From JBGTFE01 sp049799955 (GTDB taxonomy: Bacteria; Acidobacteriota; Blastocatellia; Pyrinomonadales; Pyrinomonadaceae), in the NCBI GenBank assembly GCA_049799955.1, contig JBARIW010000018.1, forward strand, positions 1 through 64,000: 64,000 bases of DNA, written 5' to 3'. Numbering within the stretch: the stretch's first letter is position 1; each line of letters begins with the position of its first letter. Both the position numbers and the translations under genes were made by a program. The notes beneath the pieces were generated by a model. It had not been told where the DNA came from. It saw only the letters and a list, made by a program, of their open reading frames with translations, and did no database searches. Of this stretch, positions 1 through 6,548 are shown piece by piece.

Positions 1-35
1 TCTCACTTCTCACTTCTCACATCTCACATCTCACT
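1..35. repeat. Tandem TCTCAC words, probably one arm of an inverted repeat
   Basis: The left edge consists of near-tandem copies of TCTCACTTC and TCTCACATC. It resembles one arm of the intergenic inverted repeats found throughout the window (for example 39553-39603); the other arm would lie outside the window. The repeat overlaps the last codons of the neighbouring gene, so the repeat forms that gene's C-terminus. Confidence 0.5.
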
Positions 36-821
36 TTCCTTAATTTTCCCGGCAATAAAAAGAATAAATTCGCGCGCTTCGGGAAAAGTCGCTTCGTGAT
101 TGAAGTTTTTATCACGACTTTTCGCCCGCCATTCGAAGGCATTTTCGATTAATGCAGCATATTCGGGAAACTTTTTCTTTACCCACGAAGCGGCGCGTCT
201 TTTGGAAACCTGCTCGCCGCGCTCGACCACATAAAGAGCGCGGCAGAGTGTCATAATCAAATATGCCTGATACGGTCGGGAATGTCTTGCGTCTTCGACA
301 TTTGCGGCTCTTTCCGCGGCTTGTCGGCGGACGTTTTCGATAAATTCGTCTTTGGAAACCGGCTCGATTATTTCTTCGGGCGACTCGCCGAAAAGCGTTA
401 CGCCGCAAACGCGCGCGAAATGCCAGTTCAAAAGCCAATCGCGCCCGGCTTCGAGAAAATGAAGCGGCTCGCCCGGGCTTGTGTTGGCAATTTTAGATTG
501 TTTTGTCTTAAAAGTTTTCAGCGCGTCGAGCGAAACGTAGGCGACTTCGATGCGATTGTTCCAACGCGGATTTTCTCTCGCCAGCTTATCGTGCATTTTC
601 TCAAGCTCGCTTAATTCCTTTTCGTTAATTGTCGTATCCAACGCCGCCAGAAAATCAATATCGCTAATTTCGTAGTCAAAATCGCCCGCGACCAGCGAGC
701 CGTACAGATACAAGCCTTTGAGCTTTTCGCCGAGAACGCCTTGAATCCGCGATAAAATAACATCGAGCAGCGCGCCGATATCGGGATATCTTACAAGCGC
801 CGGAATTTTGTTTTTGTTCAT
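24..821 (-). CDS. ANT(3'')/AadA-like nucleotidyltransferase domain protein
   Basis: 265 aa. Residues 38-56 carry the minimal nucleotidyltransferase signature: Y-G41-S42 followed by D54-x-D56, the Mg-binding pair of the polymerase-beta superfamily. The rest is helical and fits the DUF4111-type C-terminal domain of aminoglycoside adenylyltransferases; total length matches AadA (about 260 aa). The likely reaction is transfer of AMP to a small molecule in the cytosol. Resistance to an aminoglycoside is possible but not shown by sequence alone, since many chromosomal homologues have unknown substrates. The gene stands alone, and its last codons lie in the tandem repeat at the window edge. Confidence 0.75.
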   Translation of the reverse strand: MNKNKIPALVRYPDIGALLDVILSRIQGVLGEKLKGLYLYGSLVAGDFDYEISDIDFLAALDTTINEKELSELEKMHDKLARENPRWNNRIEVAYVSLDALKTFKTKQSKIANTSPGEPLHFLEAGRDWLLNWHFARVCGVTLFGESPEEIIEPVSKDEFIENVRRQAAERAANVEDARHSRPYQAYLIMTLCRALYVVERGEQVSKRRAASWVKKKFPEYAALIENAFEWRAKSRDKNFNHEATFPEAREFILFIAGKIKESEM

Positions 822-941
822 AATTACATTGAAAAAAGTTGTTGAACATTCTCAGGGAAATCGGCTATTCTATAAATGAGGCGATGTTCCCGGTCTCAGT
901 CCCAAATAATTTCTCAATTCAAAATCAAAGGATAAAATTTT

Positions 942-1721
942 ATGTCTTCAATAAAATGCGAAGCGTGCGGACTTTATAATTTTAAGACGATGGAGAGCTG
1001 TCAGCGATGCGGTCAGACGCTTGGCAATGCCGCCGTCGCCGCGCAAATGTCTTATCAAACGAGCATTCAAAACGCGCCGGTTTTTCCGACGCAGCCGATG
1101 CGTCAAAGCCAGCCTGCGCCGACGGCTTTTCAAAACAATCAAGCGCCGTACCAATCTTATTCGAATCAAACCGCGCCGTACCAGCAGCCCTATCAGCCGC
1201 AATTTAATCCGCCGCCTCCGCCGCAGTTCCACGACGGTTACGGTTATCAGGAACAGCCTTTTCAGCAGGCGCAGATGCCGATGCTTTGTGTTAAATGCGG
1301 CGACCGGCAGAGCGTTTACATGCAGTATTTCAAAAAGGAATACGTTCCGCCGGTCGCTTATCTGGCGCTTTTGATGGGCTTTCTTCCGGGCGCGATTATC
1401 ATTGCGCTGAGCCGTGTAAAGCACGATATAAACGCGCCGTTTTGTCTGGGTTGCTGGGACAAGTTCAGCAAAGTAAACAGGATGGAAGCTCTCGGAACGG
1501 TCGGGTTCGTTCTCGGCATCATTTTCGGAATTATCGCGATGATGATTACCCAGTCCGGCTTTGCGCTTTTAGTATGCCTTGCCGCCGGTTTTTCGGCACT
1601 CGTCTGGTCGCAGATTTTTAAATCCAAATACTCGCCCAAATACAAAACGGTTACCCGCAAACAAGTCGTCATCGACGCGCCCTCGGTCGGCGATATGCGT
1701 TTCGTCAGAGACCCTTTTTAA
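942..1721 (+). CDS. Zinc-ribbon, Pro/Gln-rich membrane protein
   Basis: 259 aa. An N-terminal zinc ribbon (C6, C9, C20, C23) is followed by a long Pro/Gln/Tyr-rich linker (about 30-105), a second Cys pair in LCVKCGD, then hydrophobic segments near 135-160 and 185-220. The arrangement suggests a membrane-anchored protein with cytosolic zinc-binding modules. Function unknown. The start is preceded by an A-rich stretch without a strong Shine-Dalgarno. A palindromic AATTACG repeat follows directly after the stop. Confidence 0.75.
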   Translation: MSSIKCEACGLYNFKTMESCQRCGQTLGNAAVAAQMSYQTSIQNAPVFPTQPMRQSQPAPTAFQNNQAPYQSYSNQTAPYQQPYQPQFNPPPPPQFHDGYGYQEQPFQQAQMPMLCVKCGDRQSVYMQYFKKEYVPPVAYLALLMGFLPGAIIIALSRVKHDINAPFCLGCWDKFSKVNRMEALGTVGFVLGIIFGIIAMMITQSGFALLVCLAAGFSALVWSQIFKSKYSPKYKTVTRKQVVIDAPSVGDMRFVRDPF

Positions 1722-1722
1722 C

Positions 1723-1805
1723 AATTACGAATTACGAATTACGAATTACGAATGAAGAACAGGTTTTCTTTAATTCGTCTTTCGTAATTCGTAATTCGTA
1801 ATTGA
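1723..1805. repeat. Intergenic inverted repeat of AATTACG words
   Basis: Near-tandem copies of ATTACGA on the left arm and TCGTAATT on the right arm, separated by a short spacer, can fold into a long hairpin. It lies between two convergent genes and the same word set recurs at 7346-7426 and 49432-49494. Confidence 0.8.
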
Positions 1806-2615
1806 TTATATGCCGCGAATTTTTACGCCGTTTTCGATGTTGGAAATCGAAATGTTTTCGCCGCCCGCGCCGAGCCGGAACTGGTGATTTTTTCGTCCGG
1901 TCGAGCTTGTCTGAGTATCCAGACTTTCAATCTGAACTTTTGCAGAATTAATCTCCAGATTAGCGTTTAAGTTTTTATTCAAGCCCAAATTAACGCTGCC
2001 TTCTATCCAGTTTATATTGATGCCGGGAGAATTTATTTCCGCGACATTGAGCGACAGAGCGCCTTCAATCCAGCTAATTTCAGCCGCCCGCGCCTGCTCG
2101 ATTTTGACATCACCCTCAATCCATCCGAGCCGCAGAAGTCCTTCGGTCGCGCCGACGGAAAAACTGCCTTCGATATAGTTAAAGCTGAGATTAGCCGAAC
2201 GCGGAACGGAAAGCTTCAGATGCTCGCGCGCTCTTATAATCCGGCATTGCTTTTCTTTTTTCGACTGGTGCCGGATGACGAGGCTGTCCGCCGAAGTCTG
2301 AATATTTATCGTATCGCAATCAAAATCAGTTTGCGTCATCGCTTCGCGCACGAAAATCATCTCAACCGCGCCGCCGCTCGTCGTTTCAACTTCGACCGCG
2401 CCTTCGATGCCGCTTACATCAATCGCGCCTTTCGGAGAAATCTGAAACGTCTGACGCGTTTCCTTTCGAACGGGATAATCGTCTTCGTTCACAATTACCG
2501 CGCCCGAAACAGCCGTTTTATCCGCGCCGGACGCGCCCGTAACATTTGTCGAACCGATTGTATTTAACCCGATAACCAGCAAAGCGATACCGCTCAAAAT
2601 CATTTTTACGCTCAT
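1806..2615 (-). CDS. Secreted DUF4097-like beta-repeat protein
   Basis: 269 aa with an N-terminal signal segment (hydrophobic residues 5-25). The body is a series of short strands with recurring 'WIEG' and 'EIN' units (for example SWIEGALSLNV and NWIEGSVNLGL), as expected for a beta-helix-like DUF4097 putative adhesin domain. Probably exported. No catalytic motif is visible. The start has a good upstream purine run (GGAGAAAA). Downstream, convergent with the zinc-ribbon gene, lies the AATTACG hairpin. DUF4097 family assignment is from the repeat character only. Confidence 0.7.
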   Translation of the reverse strand: MSVKMILSGIALLVIGLNTIGSTNVTGASGADKTAVSGAVIVNEDDYPVRKETRQTFQISPKGAIDVSGIEGAVEVETTSGGAVEMIFVREAMTQTDFDCDTINIQTSADSLVIRHQSKKEKQCRIIRAREHLKLSVPRSANLSFNYIEGSFSVGATEGLLRLGWIEGDVKIEQARAAEISWIEGALSLNVAEINSPGININWIEGSVNLGLNKNLNANLEINSAKVQIESLDTQTSSTGRKNHQFRLGAGGENISISNIENGVKIRGI

Positions 2616-2692
2616 TATTTTTTCTCCTTAGAGGCTTTCTGATATAAAAACACCGCAGGCGGAGAATTTATGACAAGTTAATTTCGAGATTT

Positions 2693-2789
2693 GGCGACAA
2701 AATTTTGCCGAGAGTTCCGCCCCATAATTTCGGTGGAGCGGGAAAGATTCGAACTTTCTATACCGATGTACTCCCGAACGGCATTCGCC
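2693..2789 (-). ncRNA. Y RNA (YrlA-like), copy C, with tRNA-like module
   Basis: 97 nt, 5' end at 2789, beginning 4 nt after the stop of the PIN-like gene, so probably cut from its 3' UTR. The ends pair (TTTGGCGA with TCGCCAAA). The 5' strand carries GGCGAATG, matching the bacterial Ro60-binding motif as I recall it (GNCGAAN0-1G). Further pairings are TGCCG/CGGCA and GGAGT/ACTCT. Inside are a canonical T-arm (GAAAG, TTCGAAT loop, CTTTC), an acceptor-like stem CCGCTCC/GGGGCGG closed by a loop, and a D-loop-like ATCGGTA. This order is a tRNA opened at the anticodon side, as in YrlA RNAs. Confidence 0.75.
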
Positions 2790-2793
2790 AAAA

Positions 2794-3759
2794 TTAATTC
2801 TGTTGAAATAGAATTTCTTCTAAAGATTCAATAGTATTTGATGCTTTCCTTGGTATGGACACTGACTTTAAAGATTCAAGCACATCTTTTCTTCTTAAAA
2901 CTTGTTGGGTTGATTCAACAATTCTTTTATCAGTTAAGAAAACATCCACATAAGGAAGATATTGGATATTATTAAGGTCATTTTCATTTTTGTGGTCAAA
3001 ATCATTTGCTCTTTTAAGATTCTTTTCAACTTCTTTTCTTAGCCACAAACCTTTGCAATTTTGTATTTGGATATTAGACAAAATAGTTTGAATGTTTGAT
3101 TCTTCCAGAGTTCCAAACTTAGATTTAAGAGTTGATTTAACTTGAGTTTTAAATAAAAAATCTTCCAAAAGTAATTCGATAGATTTGTTCTGATTTTTTT
3201 TATCTTTCAAATCAATCCCAATAAATTTAGCAAATAAAATCTTACCAATTTTTCCTAACCAATTATTTTCAATGCCAGAAAATCTTGGCTTAGGAGTTTT
3301 ATGAAAAGTGTCGCCAGATTTTGCTTTCCAAGAAAGCTTATTAGCTTTTGAAAATCCCTTATAGAAACCAACTCGACTAATTATATTGGTAGAGTCATAA
3401 ATCAATGAAAGCTCATTTTGGCTTTTTATCTCTTTGGAAAAGATTTTAATTGAGGTTTCGGTGTCTTGTTCTTGAAAAATAAGGAAACCTTTATTCGAAA
3501 GTGTAAGCATTACTTCTCTCTCAAAAAAGTTTTCAGATTCATAGTTAAATGGCAAGAAATCTTTTAAAAGATTAAAATGTGCAATTCTTGTATTTTGAAA
3601 CTTAGCTTGAAGGAGTTCTATTAAGTGAGTTTGTGATAAAGCTAAAATATTCTCATTTTCTCGCCATTTGGTTAAAAATTCATTAAATCTCAATGGATTA
3701 TTTTGTTTTTCTTGAGAAATAAGAATGAAATTACTCGTATCTAAATAAGTCAGCTTCAT
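2794..3759 (-). CDS. PIN-like nuclease, partner candidate of Ro60
   Basis: 321 aa. The N-terminus (YLDTSN, with D7) and the segment SQTHLIELL supply the first Asp and the Glu of a PIN-domain active site. Near the C-terminus, NENDLNNIQYLPYVDVFLTD resembles the last PIN motif (acidic residue, then D-x-F-x-T-D). The 180-residue middle is an unrecognised Lys-rich insert. Predicted role: metal-dependent RNase acting on structured RNA or tRNA. It sits 76 bp after the Ro60 gene on the same strand and its mRNA runs into Y RNA copy C. It is clearly more AT-rich than its neighbours, suggesting transfer. The exact substrate is unknown. Confidence 0.65.
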   Translation of the reverse strand: MKLTYLDTSNFILISQEKQNNPLRFNEFLTKWRENENILALSQTHLIELLQAKFQNTRIAHFNLLKDFLPFNYESENFFEREVMLTLSNKGFLIFQEQDTETSIKIFSKEIKSQNELSLIYDSTNIISRVGFYKGFSKANKLSWKAKSGDTFHKTPKPRFSGIENNWLGKIGKILFAKFIGIDLKDKKNQNKSIELLLEDFLFKTQVKSTLKSKFGTLEESNIQTILSNIQIQNCKGLWLRKEVEKNLKRANDFDHKNENDLNNIQYLPYVDVFLTDKRIVESTQQVLRRKDVLESLKSVSIPRKASNTIESLEEILFQQN

Positions 3760-3775
3760 ATTTTTTAGGTAACTA

Positions 3776-3840
3776 AATTATGAACGATAAAAGCTAAAAC
3801 AAAAAGATTCATCATTCATCGTTCACAATTCATTATTAAA
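3776..3840. repeat. Intergenic inverted repeat of TTCATCATTC words
   Basis: The left arm contains ATGAACGATAAA; the right arm contains near-tandem TTCATCATTCATCGTTCA words. It separates the Ro60 stop codon from the PIN-like gene and could act as a processing or attenuation hairpin. The same words recur at 32804-32888. Confidence 0.6.
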
Positions 3841-5401
3841 TTTCAACCTTCTCAATCACATCAACCCAATGTCCGGCGTCCAATGTTCCGCCCGCGAATT
3901 CTGAAACCAGTGTGAAAATCTGGTCTGAAAATCCGCCGACGTTTAGGATGTCTGCGCGTTCCGAGGCTTGCGTGTGAGCATAAGGCTGAATGTCGATGCA
4001 GACGAGCTTTGCGTTCGGGTTGCGGGTTTTGAACAGATTCCATTGTTTCAAAGTTTCCGTTCCGCTGTTGTACCGGCGCGTCGAATCGACCCACGATTCG
4101 TTGTCCGAAACGTAAATCACCAAATCGGCTTTGCGTTTGGATTGATTCAGAAGCGCGAGCGGCGCGGAGCAGTTTGTTCCACCCGAAGGCAGGCTCGCCA
4201 GTTTTTCGGCGTTGGTCATCACCGAATCACGCGAATTCAGGACGGCTTTGACGACATCATCCGAAAACGGAACGACTTCCGCCGCCGGATTTTTACGAAG
4301 AATCGCCGCCGCAAACAGCGCCGCCGCGTCGATGCATCGAACGGTCGAAGTCGAGCCTTTACGAAAACCTGTAATGGGAGAATGCATCGAGCCTGAAATG
4401 TCTGGAAAAACAAAAACTTTTCCATCGATTTCCGGCACGTTTTCCGTCGCAATCTCCATCGCGTCCTGCAAAGCTTCGGTGATTTCGCGCGGAATTTTAC
4501 CGTTTTGCGAAGCCATTTTGAACGCGACCAGCAGTTGATACGGGAAAACTTTCGCTTTCAGAATCGCTTCACGATTTCGCAGTCGATTTGCAATCAGCTC
4601 GACCATTTCCTTGCCTTCGAAAACTCCGTGGCGCTGGAAGGTGTTGAGATTCATACGCGTCATCTGCCAGCCGGCGTTTTGCGCAATCGCAATCCATTCC
4701 TTCGACTGAAGCGGCAACGCCGTCAGCATCTGGAAGGGAACTGCAGGAACTTCCGCCGAGTCGCCGTTTTTGAAACGCTCGAACGCTTTGACGATTTCCG
4801 GCAATTTACCGGCGTTTATTTCACGACCGATAAAATAACCGTAAAGCGCTTCTTTTTCAGCATCTTTCGGCTTTGGGTGAACCATTTTCAGAACGTCGGC
4901 AATCGACGGCTGCGCGCCGATTGACTGTTTGAAAATCTGTTCAGCCTTGCGCGTTTCAAACCATTCGCGCACAAGACGTTTCGGCAGCGAGCCGAGCGAT
5001 TTTCTGCCCACAGCGCCCGAACGCATAATCTGCACGAAGTTTCTGAGCATTTTCCCGTTGTCGATAACGCGCGGAAAAACTCTTTCAAAAAGCGCTTTGT
5101 CTTTGGTCGAAAGCACCGCGACCAGAAGCGCGGGCATATCTTTCATAAAACCTTTTTCGCGCGTATAGACGGCGGTTTTCGCAATGAATTCGCCGTCAAG
5201 CTCTTTTACGAGTTCGAGAACTTTTTCAAGCTGCTCGCTCGCACCGGCGTAAAATGTCTGGTTAAAACAGCCCGTCGCCGCATACTGCGCGAGAGCCGCT
5301 TTCGGCGAGAATTTATACGCGAGCCCTCCGGCTTCGTTGATAACATCAGCCTTCGGCGTGAACATTCCTTTAACGGTTTGAAATAAATTTTTATTTGCCA
5401 T
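3836..5401 (-). CDS. rsr: Ro60/Rsr ortholog, TROVE and VWA domain RNA-binding protein
   Basis: 521 aa from the ATG at 5401, chosen because AGGAGG lies 5 nt upstream; a longer frame to 5419 adds only six residues. Residues about 15-320 form the TROVE HEAT-like ring. Residues about 328-521 form a von Willebrand A domain with a MIDAS-type D334-x-S-x-S (PDISGSM), a GGTNCS turn and a later SDNES acidic loop. Ro60 binds Y RNAs on its outer surface and misfolded RNA ends in its cavity; in Deinococcus and Salmonella it works with polynucleotide phosphorylase and other RNases. Here it lies between Y RNA copy A upstream and a PIN-like nuclease gene downstream, behind a tRNA array. Confidence 0.9.
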   Translation of the reverse strand: MANKNLFQTVKGMFTPKADVINEAGGLAYKFSPKAALAQYAATGCFNQTFYAGASEQLEKVLELVKELDGEFIAKTAVYTREKGFMKDMPALLVAVLSTKDKALFERVFPRVIDNGKMLRNFVQIMRSGAVGRKSLGSLPKRLVREWFETRKAEQIFKQSIGAQPSIADVLKMVHPKPKDAEKEALYGYFIGREINAGKLPEIVKAFERFKNGDSAEVPAVPFQMLTALPLQSKEWIAIAQNAGWQMTRMNLNTFQRHGVFEGKEMVELIANRLRNREAILKAKVFPYQLLVAFKMASQNGKIPREITEALQDAMEIATENVPEIDGKVFVFPDISGSMHSPITGFRKGSTSTVRCIDAAALFAAAILRKNPAAEVVPFSDDVVKAVLNSRDSVMTNAEKLASLPSGGTNCSAPLALLNQSKRKADLVIYVSDNESWVDSTRRYNSGTETLKQWNLFKTRNPNAKLVCIDIQPYAHTQASERADILNVGGFSDQIFTLVSEFAGGTLDAGHWVDVIEKVEI

Positions 5402-5417
5402 AATTCCTCCTGAAAAC

Positions 5418-5486
5418 ATTTATCATTGAACATTTACCATTTATCAGTTTCTTGAATGTTCAATGATAAATGGTAAATGTTCAATG
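5418..5486. repeat. Inverted repeat of ATTTACCATTTATC words
   Basis: Arms made of CATTTATCATTGAACATT and AATGTTCAATGATAAATG around a short spacer. It is placed between Y RNA copy A and the rsr ribosome binding site, so it may insulate or expose rsr translation. Related copies are at 6472-6545, 14334-14405 and 43650-43706. Confidence 0.75.
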
Positions 5487-5492
5487 AAAATC

Positions 5493-5616
5493 GGCGACAA
5501 AATCGAAAAGACATTTAAACGTGTTCTCCCGGTTAAACTATATCCTGCAAGCAGGACAGCCGGATTCGAACCGGCACCTCGTCGTTGGCAACGATGTAGT
5601 CATTTCAGCATTCGCC
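5493..5616 (-). ncRNA. Y RNA (YrlA-like), copy A, with permuted tRNA-like module
   Basis: 124 nt, 5' end near 5616, 12 nt after tRNA-Ile(GAT) and about 90 nt before rsr. Terminal stem CGGCGA/TCGCCG; 5' strand motif GGCGAATG; then GAAATGAC pairs with GTCTTTTC (one T-T mismatch). The internal module, in order: hairpin TCGTT-GCC-AACGA, T-arm (GCCGG, TTCGAAT, CCGGC), acceptor-like stem TGTCCTG/CAGGATA closed by a CTTG tetraloop, and a D-arm GTTT-AACCGGGA-GAAC. This is the order of a tRNA circularly permuted so that its free ends lie at the anticodon side, matching the tRNA mimicry described for YrlA. Confidence 0.8.
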
Positions 5617-5627
5617 GCAAATTTGAG

Positions 5628-5699
5628 ACGCGGTGGAAAGATTTGAACTTTCAACCTGACGATTATCGGTCGTCGGCTCTGCCGTTGAGCTACACCGCG
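5628..5699 (-). tRNA. tRNA-Ile(GAT)
   Basis: Acceptor CGCGGTG/CACCGCG, D-arm GCTC/GAGC, anticodon stem GACGA/TCGTC, loop CCGATAA (anticodon GAT, with C instead of the invariant U at position 33), T-loop TTCAAAT. The discriminator reads T and no CCA is encoded. Last tRNA of the array. Confidence 0.85.
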
Positions 5700-5709
5700 A
5701 AAATTGAAA

Positions 5710-5802
5710 TCGGGGCAGCAGGACTCGAACCTGCACTCTTGCGGTAATCTGCCGCTAATATCGGGTATAAACCGACTGCTTTACCGATTAAGCTATGCCC
5801 CG
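5710..5802 (-). tRNA. Class II tRNA with anticodon TAT (isotype uncertain)
   Basis: Acceptor CGGGGCA/TGCCCCG, D-arm GCTT/AAGC, anticodon stem GTCGG/CCGAT, loop TTTATAC, T-arm GCAGG-TTCGAGT-CCTGC, discriminator A, no encoded CCA. The variable region is about 25 nt with a GCGG/CCGC stem. Anticodon TAT would read the Ile codon ATA, but bacterial class II tRNAs are Leu, Ser, Tyr or Sec, so the charged amino acid cannot be told from sequence. Confidence 0.8.
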
Positions 5803-5808
5803 CGAAAT

Positions 5809-5887
5809 TGGTCGGTCGGGTGGGATTCGAACCCACGATTTACGGATTAAAAGTCCGTTGCCTTAAACCGGACTGAGCTACCGACCG
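5809..5887 (-). tRNA. tRNA-Lys(TTT)
   Basis: Acceptor CGGTCGG/CCGACCG, anticodon stem ACGGA/TCCGT, loop CTTTTAA, T-arm GTGGG-TTCGAAT-CCCAC, discriminator A, CCA encoded. The D-loop is somewhat enlarged (11 nt). Confidence 0.92.
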
Positions 5888-5962
5888 GTTTGGATTTTGG
5901 ATTTTAGATTTTGGATTTTAGATTGAAGACAAATCCAAAATCCAAAATCTAAAATCCAAAAT
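5888..5962. repeat. Inverted repeat of GGATTTTAGATTTT words
   Basis: Left arm of near-tandem TTGGATTTT/TTAGATTTT, spacer GAAGAC, right arm of AATCCAAAATCTAAAA. The same family fills other array gaps at 6308-6390 and 7595-7669, with half copies at 6028-6075 and 6968-7010. It may direct processing between array members. Confidence 0.8.
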
Positions 5963-5967
5963 TGATT

Positions 5968-6009
5968 TGGCTGACAGAGCGGCGTTCTGACCATCTGAAC
6001 TACCTGCCA
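5968..6009 (-). pseudogene. Internally deleted tRNA-Asp
   Basis: 42 nt. It has a complete 5' acceptor strand (TGGCAGG), TA at 8-9, D-arm GTTC-AGATGGTCA-GAAC, the start of the anticodon arm (GCCGC), then directly TCTGTCA-G-CCA. TCTGTCA pairs with TGGCAGG over 7 bp with discriminator G and CCA, as in tRNA-Asp. The anticodon loop of tRNA-Asp normally reads CTGTCAC, so recombination between two CTGTCA copies would remove exactly the anticodon 3' side, variable loop and T-arm. A real deletion or an assembly collapse would look the same. Confidence 0.75.
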
Positions 6010-6081
6010 AAGAAATTAAAATTTTTTGTATTCAAACAATCCAAAATCCAGAATTTAAAATCCAAAATCAATTTTGGTAGG

Positions 6082-6193
6082 CAAACGCGGCGGGAAAATA
6101 TCCGTTAGCGACGAAGGACAAGTATGTTCGTTGCAAACAAAAGACAGGATTTTTAGCATTCCTTCATCCGGGCAGATTCCGCGCCCGCGTTTG
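6082..6193. ncRNA. Candidate structured RNA inside the tRNA array
   Basis: A 112-nt block closed by a 9-bp stem CAAACGCGG/CCGCGTTTG. Inside on the plus strand are a CGG/CCG hairpin, GCGACGAA pairing with TTCGTTGC, and an alternative GACGAAGG/CCTTCATC helix. It fills the only large non-tRNA gap of the array (between the deleted tRNA-Asp and tRNA-Met) and has no open frame. Strand is undecided. GACGAAGG also fits the Y RNA motif, so a divergent Y RNA is possible. Confidence 0.4.
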
Positions 6194-6226
6194 TTTTAGG
6201 TAAGATTATTGAAAGCAGGAGAAAAT

Positions 6227-6303
6227 TGGTTGCGGAGACAGGATTTGAACCTGTAATCTTCGGTTTATGAGACCGACATTTTAATCCGTTAAACTACTCC
6301 GCC
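6227..6303 (-). tRNA. tRNA-Met(CAT), elongator-type or Ile2
   Basis: Acceptor GGCGGAG/CTCCGCA with a G1-A72 mismatch, anticodon stem TCGGT/ACCGA, loop CTCATAA, T-arm ACAGG-TTCAAAT-CCTGT, discriminator A, CCA encoded. The 1-72 mismatch recalls initiators, but the three G-C anticodon-stem pairs of tRNA-fMet are absent. Lysidine-modified tRNA-Ile2 remains possible. Confidence 0.88.
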
Positions 6304-6307
6304 AATA

Positions 6308-6390
6308 TGATTTTGGATTTTGGATTTTGGATTTTGGATTTAGAGAAAATTCTTTTAATCCAAAATCCAAAATCTAAAATCCAAAATCGC
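6308..6390. repeat. Inverted repeat of GGATTTT words
   Basis: Left arm TTTTGGATTTTGGATT repeated, spacer around TTCTTTT, right arm AATCCAAAATCTAAAATC. Same family as 5888-5962. Confidence 0.75.
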
Positions 6391-6392
6391 TT

Positions 6393-6468
6393 TGGGTGGA
6401 CTGACGAGATTCGCACTCGCATCTTTCGCTTTCACAGAGCGAAGCTTTGCGTTTAAGCTACAATCCAC
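6393..6468 (-). tRNA. tRNA-His(GTG)
   Basis: Extra G at -1 opposite C73 (the His identity pair), acceptor TGGATTG/CAGTCCA, D-arm GCTT/AAGC, anticodon stem TCGCT/AGCGA, loop CTGTGAA, CCA encoded. The T-loop reads TGCGAAT, giving G at position 55 where U (pseudouridine) is nearly invariant. Confidence 0.9.
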
Positions 6469-6471
6469 AGA

Positions 6472-6545
6472 ACCATTTACCATTTATCATCGAACATTTA
6501 TCCGGGTTGATTTTGATAAATGTTCAATGATAAATGGTAAATGAA
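6472..6545. repeat. Inverted repeat of CATTTACCATTTATC words
   Basis: Arms CATTTACCATTTATCAT and ATGATAAATGGTAAATG around a spacer containing CCGGG. It lies directly downstream of Y RNA copy B, as the related repeat lies downstream of copy A. Confidence 0.75.
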
Positions 6546-6548
6546 CTT

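Noticed and set aside
24..821. Confirmed streptomycin resistance gene
   Set aside because: Only the general nucleotidyltransferase signature is visible; substrate specificity cannot be read from it.
5493..5616. A permuted or split tRNA-Gly(GCC) gene
   Set aside because: The GCC loop belongs to a separate hairpin, the halves are enclosed by a conserved stem shared with two other loci, and the acceptor end is closed by a CTTG tetraloop without CCA. A Y RNA explains all of this better.
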